From the NCBI RefSeq assembly GCF_932526225.1, contig NC_064046.1, positions 13,413,708 to 13,473,707 on the forward strand: a stretch of DNA of 60,000 bases, written 5' to 3'. Shown piece after piece: positions 47,699 through 60,000 of this stretch (position 1 is its first letter; each line of letters starts with the position of its first letter). Under the pieces are notes generated by a model. It did no database searches and was not told the DNA's origin. It worked only from the letters and a program-made list of their open reading frames with translations. Made by a program: the position numbers and the translations under genes. Source of the DNA: Nematostella vectensis (taxonomy: Eukaryota; Cnidaria; Anthozoa; Actiniaria; Edwardsiidae).

Positions 47699-48440
47699 AT
47701 GGCAAGCAAAGTTAATTTTAAATTGGTATCTTTAAACGCTCGAGGCCTTCGCAATTCTAAGAAGAGGCAAGCGATTTTGTTAGGGTTTAAACAACACAAA
47801 GCGGATATTATTTTTCTTCAAGAAACGCACAGTTCGGATAAAGATGATAATTTATGGAGGTCGCAATGGAAGGGCAAACTGTTTTTCTCTCACGGTACAA
47901 CACAAAGTAGGGGTGTATCAATTCTCGTTAGGGATGGTCTTGAGATTACGATTGAAAAAGTTCGTAACGATGAGTTAGATCGATTTGTTATCGTCAAGGC
48001 TGCTATACAAGGTTCGGCTTGCTTGCTAGTTAACATTTACGCACCTGATACAGGCAATGAATACAAGGAAATGTTAGCAGGCATTCGGAAAAAATTCTAA
48101 ATTTAGATATTGATTCTAATTTCAATTGCTTTTTCGGTGGAGATTATAATGCATGCTTTAGTCCCCCTGATTGCTCAGGCGGGACCGAGAGGATAAAAGA
48201 AAAAACGGTTAAATTAATTAACGATTTGATGGTAGATTTTGATTTAATTGATGTTTGGCGCCTTCATAATCCAGATAAAAGACGATATACTTGGAGGCAA
48301 AAAAACCTTTAATTCAGCGTAGGCTCGATTTTTGGCTTGTGAGCGATGCTCTGCAACAGTATGTGTCAACTGATATAGTCCCTGCTATTAAAACAGACCA
48401 CTCTGCAATTACTTTGGTGTTCAAATCGACACATCGGCAG
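47699..48440 (+). pseudogene. LINE endonuclease domain, frameshifted
   Basis: Opens with MASKVNFKLVSLNARGLR and FLQETHSS (catalytic Glu of QETH), then YAPDTGNE. The frame stops at 48100 and the domain continues in the +1 frame with FFGGDYNACFSP (GDxN motif). After a stop near 48312 another frame carries RRLDFWLVSDALQQYVST and TDHSAITLVF, the typical SDH-type end. All the expected motifs remain, spread over at least three frames. Confidence 0.88.
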
Positions 48441-48499
48441 CCACGGGGTCCCTAATATAGAAAAGATTATATCCACAATGGGTAGCAGAATTTAAAGGG

Positions 48500-51110
48500 G
48501 TGCTAGACCCAAGAGTTCTTTGGGATTTAATTAAGTATAGAATCAGACATGAAACAATGGCATATAGTAAGTCAAAGGCTAGGCAGCGTCGTGAAGAGCT
48601 GGAAAAAAGATTGAACGATTTAGAAAAGAAATGCGCGGAAAACCCTTCAAAGGAAAATCGGATAGAGTTGGAATCAGCAAGGATAGAATATGAGTCTCAC
48701 TCACTATGAGTATATTGCCCAGGGTCAGATCATACGGTCACGGGCTCAGTGGTTTGAACAGGGTGAAAAAAAATAACAAATACTTTTTACAACTGGGAAA
48801 AACTAATTATGATAAATCTGTTATAAGGAAAATTCATGTAACAGAAGAGGAAACAACAGAGGATTCTGAAAAAATTATGGCGAAGTTGAACAAGTTTTAT
48901 TCGTCTCTCTACTAAAAGTCGTAATCGCCCCTGCAGGACTCCTTTAAGAAAAAAAATTTCTGCTTAATCCCAACATTCCTAAAATTCCTGAATCACTCAA
49001 GGAAAAATGTGAACGTGAAATTTCGAATAACGAGTGTTTGCATGTTTCGAACACATTTGATAATGGTCGATCCCCTGGTATGGATGGTTTATCGATTGAG
49101 TTTTACAAGGCCTTTTGGCCTGTCATAGGAAATTTAGTGGTTAAGTGTCTAAATTATTCATATAGCCATGGAGAGCTATCCACATCCCAGAAACAGGCTG
49201 TATTAAAGCTTATAGCTAAAGAGGATAGGGACAGAACGTTTATTCCAAACTGGAGACCAATTTCTTTATTAAATGCCAATTTCTTTATTAGATGTAGATG
49301 TTAAAATCGCTTCAAAGGTGTTAGCCAAACGTATAGAACCGATACTTTCGTTAATCATACATTCAAATCAAACTGCGTATGTAAAGGGTAGAAAGTTATT
49401 TGACAGTGTAAGAGTTATTGATGATATAATGTTTTACACTAAAGACAAAAAATTATCTGGTTTATTGGTAGCAATTGATTTTGAAAAGGCATTTGATTCA
49501 TTGGATTGGAGCTTTCTTACAGGGGCTTTAAAAGCTTTTAATTTTGGGTCCTCCTTTGTTAGCTGGGTGAAAACGTTTTACTGCAACATCCAAAGTTGTA
49601 TAATGAAAAATGGGTTTTCCTCGGCTATGCTTGACCTAGAAAGAGGTGTACGTCAAGGCGAAGCTTTATCTGTTTACTCTGGCTTTGGAGATCTTGGCAA
49701 TAAATATACGGCACAAGGACGACATAAGAGGCTTTGACATTGGGGATGAACATATTAAGTGCACTTTGTATGCAGATGATATGGCAGTTTTTGTTAAAGA
49801 TGTAGCCTCGTATAACTCTCTATGAATCTTCTGGAGCAGTTTAGTGTTTGCTCAGGTTTAAAGGTAAATAAGGATAAGTTAGAAGCGCTTAACTTGGGAG
49901 ACCCACTAGTTTCTAACAGGCTCATAATAGATGTGAAACATTTTTTTAGATAAACCAATGAAAATTTTAGGTAATTACTTCACCTACGATCAAAAACGGT
50001 CATATAAGATAAATTTTGATGACACTCTTGAATCCTTAAAAAAATCCATCTGTGTCTGGAAATGGAGAAATCTAACACTCTTGAGGCGGATACAGGTGGT
50101 GAAATCTTTTGTTATACCTAAATGCCTTCATAGGGCCTTTCTTTTATCGTTACATGAGGATTCCATTAAGGAAGTAAATAGCATAATATATCAGTTTATT
50201 TGGAATGGGAACGACAAGGTCAAAAGACGGGCTCTTGTTGGAGAATATAAGGATGGTGGCCTTAAAATGACAGATTTGAAAACCTTAATAATGTCTCAGA
50301 AAGTGGTGATGTTAAAAAGATATTTGGATGAAGAAGATAATGCTGACTGGAAAACGTTTTTAAACCTTTTTCTAGCTCCTGTTGGCGGTGCATACATCTT
50401 AGGCTGTAGATTTCATATTTCAAAACTCCCATTAAGGAATATCCCACTCTAGTTGACACAAGGGAAGAAGCTTTAGAGCAAGTGATCTGGAATAATGAAG
50501 GAATATATACAATTAGGTATCCATAGAGTTGTAGATATATGGAAAAGCACGGACAACTATTAACATGGGATGACCTTCAGGCTAGAGAATTAAGGTCAGG
50601 TGATTTTCTCAAATGGCTTGGCCTATTAAATGCAATACCGAAAAAGTGGACTTGTATGATAAAGGGTCAGGTTTTTAAAGAGCTACTTGTTTTTCAAGAG
50701 GCCCCAATCCCAACCTTATATCTTAGCAGTAAATGGATAAATGCATTAGATATTACTGCCAAATTAGTGTACAATCATAATATCTCTAAAATGCTGGTAA
50801 CACCCACAGCACAGACAAGGTGTAATCTTGACTATTCTGAGAACGATTTTGACTGGGAAGAGATTTACATGCTGCCCTTCCGTGTTGCGATAGATACATA
50901 TTCACGTGCGTTTCAGTTCAAGATTTTACATTGTATTCTCTTCACTAATAAGAAGTTATTTAAGATCGGTATTGTAAACTCGCCTGTCTGTTCTTTTTGC
51001 GAGGCTTAAGACGAGACTCTAGAACATCTTTTTTGCCACTGTTAATATGTGCGCCTTTTTTGGCTTGAAGTCATAAAATGGATGGAACAGTGTCATTTAT
51101 GCTCTGATGA
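48500..51110 (+). pseudogene. LINE reverse transcriptase and C-terminal region, multiply frameshifted
   Basis: Recognisable pieces in order: RSPGMDGLSIEFYKAFWP, FIPNWRPISLLN, then AIDFEKAFDSLDW (RT motif A, about 49468), RGVRQGEALSVY (the usual Asp-Pro is Glu-Ala here), LYADDMAVFVKD (motif C, YADD codons 49769-49780), LTLLRRIQVVKSFVIPKC and, near 50950-51050, NSPVCSFCEA followed after a stop by DETLEHLFCHC, a Cys/His C-terminal module. A 19-bp tandem duplication (49258-49276 and 49277-49295) shifts the frame just before the RT core. Confidence 0.9.
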
Positions 51111-51636
51111 TTTCTGTTAGCAGATCAGTATATTCTTTTTGGTCTCTGGGATTCTGGTGTAAATGATTTCATGATCATTAACCATCTAATACTTATAGCA
51201 ATGCATATACTTTTGTAGAAAAAAGAAAATACTTCCAAATGTTCAATTTTTCAGATCACTAGTTTATAGAGTGCACAAAATTGAAAGTCATATCAGTAAA
51301 CAGAAAAATAATGTAATAACCCACTTGAAAAAGTGGGAGAAACTGGCCTCTTGTGAAAGGGAAGAAGAAAGTGTAATGTATCTGTAAAGTAATGTAATAG
51401 ACTGTAAGCTGTAATGTTTAATGTGAATTGTTTAATGGAATGCTAAAAAGAGAAATAAAGAGTGATAAAAAAATGTTGAGATTACATTACCATTTCACCG
51501 TTCAAATATCTCTAGATTGATTGACAGGATAACCATTTCACATTTTGTAGCTTACGGTTTCACTATTGCAGAGTAACATGTTTCCAAGGAAACTCCTCCC
51601 AAGCCATTTAAAAAAATGCCAGCGACGTATTTAGGG

Positions 51637-51825
51637 GTGGACTGAGCGGGCCCCGGCCCCCCTTATTTTCAGATTTTTGGCTTAAGAAATAAAAAGAAAT
51701 TAAAGTAAATATGAAGAACAATGAATACCCCCCTTTCTTGAAACCCTTGCTTCGCCACCCCCTCTCCCCCACCCCGCTCACCCCAACCCCTTTTTGGAGC
51801 CCTTAGATTCGCCCCTGAAGGCTTT
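51637..51825. repeat. Dispersed repeat, family D, copy 1
   Basis: CCCTTATTTTCAGATTTTTGG, an A-rich AAGAAAT block, TTTCTTGAAACCCTTGC and a C-rich block ending in TTCGCCCCTGA. The order is the same as 55759-55925. Ends undefined. Confidence 0.6.
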
Positions 51826-52289
51826 TTTTTCCAAAATGCATCGCACAGCGTCTGGGTCCCAGACTGGTTCACACGGCAAATATTGGGAAGTTGTACGAAC
51901 AAATGGTACTTATGGGTAGTAATTATTTGTGAAAAAACAAAGGCTGCAGATATCAAGCGATATCACAGCCATCATCAATTAATTACATTTGCAAATAGCC
52001 GTTTGCGCTGATTAAATAGGTGTATACGTTTAAGAAAGAAAGGTAAGTCATAAAAAAGTAATTATTTAATTTACTCCTTTTTTACAATATATATATTTTT
52101 TCCGTTTTCGTGACAAAACACTGACTCAACCACTTAAAAATAACAGGAATACCTTTGAACTATAAACTGTCTGCTAGCTTTCTCTCCCCTAAACAGTTCG
52201 GACGCGACATTAAAATAAACATAGGAAAAATTGAGCATCGCCGATTATACTTTTTGTCAACTCCCTTTTCATTTCTGTCCAGTCGTACA
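51826..52289. other. Gap between LINE and ANKRD-like gene
   Basis: No gene. A diverged family A-like fragment (GATTAAATAGGTGTATACG end near 52012-52030) may be present. The 3' UTR of the minus-strand gene should fall in 52000-52480. Confidence 0.4.
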
Positions 52290-52482
52290 GGCTTTCGTAG
52301 TACTCGTAGAAGGCTATTGGAATCATAAACGCCATAGTCTGTTCGCTCGATAAAATACAAGAATCCGCATATCGGTAGGCTTTTGGAATCCCCGTGATAA
52401 ATGCCTGCGTAGTCGATAAGACATAAGAAGTCTTCGTAGTAACTCTCGGTAGGCTATCGGAATCCCAGTCATTCATACCTTC

Positions 52483-60000
<7,518 letters not shown>

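Larger units (their letters stand above)
47699..51475 (+). mobile_element. Degenerate LINE, L1/Tx1 type
   Basis: A non-LTR retrotransposon body of about 3.8 kb with an apurinic-type endonuclease, a reverse transcriptase and a C-terminal Cys-rich piece in the order expected for L1/Tx1 ORF2. No ORF1 is found, so the 5' end is probably truncated near 47650-47699. The 3' end has AAATAAAGAGTGATAAAAAA near 51454, a polyadenylation signal and short A tail. The coding sequence is broken by many frameshifts and stops, so it is dead. The clade call rests on the RRIQVVKSFVIPKC and IIYQFIWNG words after the RT and is from memory. Confidence 0.9.

Overview
The window looks like AT-rich nuclear DNA of an anthozoan cnidarian (stony coral or sea anemone). 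This rests on three things: two adjacent intronless class A receptor genes of the amine-like type that expanded in cnidarians, a spliced animal ANKRD11/12-type gene, and a dense load of short inverted-repeat elements, including ones with AGCCTGCGTAGC ends. No species can be named from sequence alone. Nothing looks prokaryotic, organellar or viral.

Layout. (1) 1-8650, minus strand: two paralogous single-exon GPCR genes (175-1317 and 6607-8139), a scrap of a third receptor tail next to a duplicated flank (about 1406-1610), a decayed Tc1/mariner transposon (3284-4264), two MITE-like elements and a 112-bp tandem repeat upstream of the second receptor. (2) 8650-47650: about 39 kb with no gene I can support. 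It holds MITEs, minisatellites (75-bp array at 11921, 42-bp hairpin array at 18255, roughly 55-bp array at 26088, pogo-like repeat at 26600), a 1.6-kb array of 18-19 bp units with a higher-order period of about 394 bp (36190-37770), a cluster of short perfect hairpins (39000-39630) and an inverted repeat carrying convergent TATA-like boxes (41134-41645). (3) 47699-51475, plus strand: a degenerate LINE of L1/Tx1 type (endonuclease plus reverse transcriptase) with many frameshifts and a damaged active-site motif. (4) 52483-60000, minus strand: a ten-exon partial gene of the ANKRD11/ANKRD12 family. It runs off the right edge; it carries the ankyrin block, a Ser/acidic middle and the conserved C-terminal domain. 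All nine junctions keep the reading frame, giving 706 readable codons.

The two gene groups have no evident functional link. The receptors form a local duplication cluster whose copies seem to have exchanged sequence: one 161-bp tract is almost identical within otherwise diverged genes. The ANKRD-like gene is a probable transcriptional co-regulator. Its introns have taken up MITEs and a tRNA-derived SINE, and the coding end of its last exon is repeated four times just downstream.

Coordinates of spliced exons come from reading-frame, splice-site and family matching by eye; no alignment or transcript data were available.
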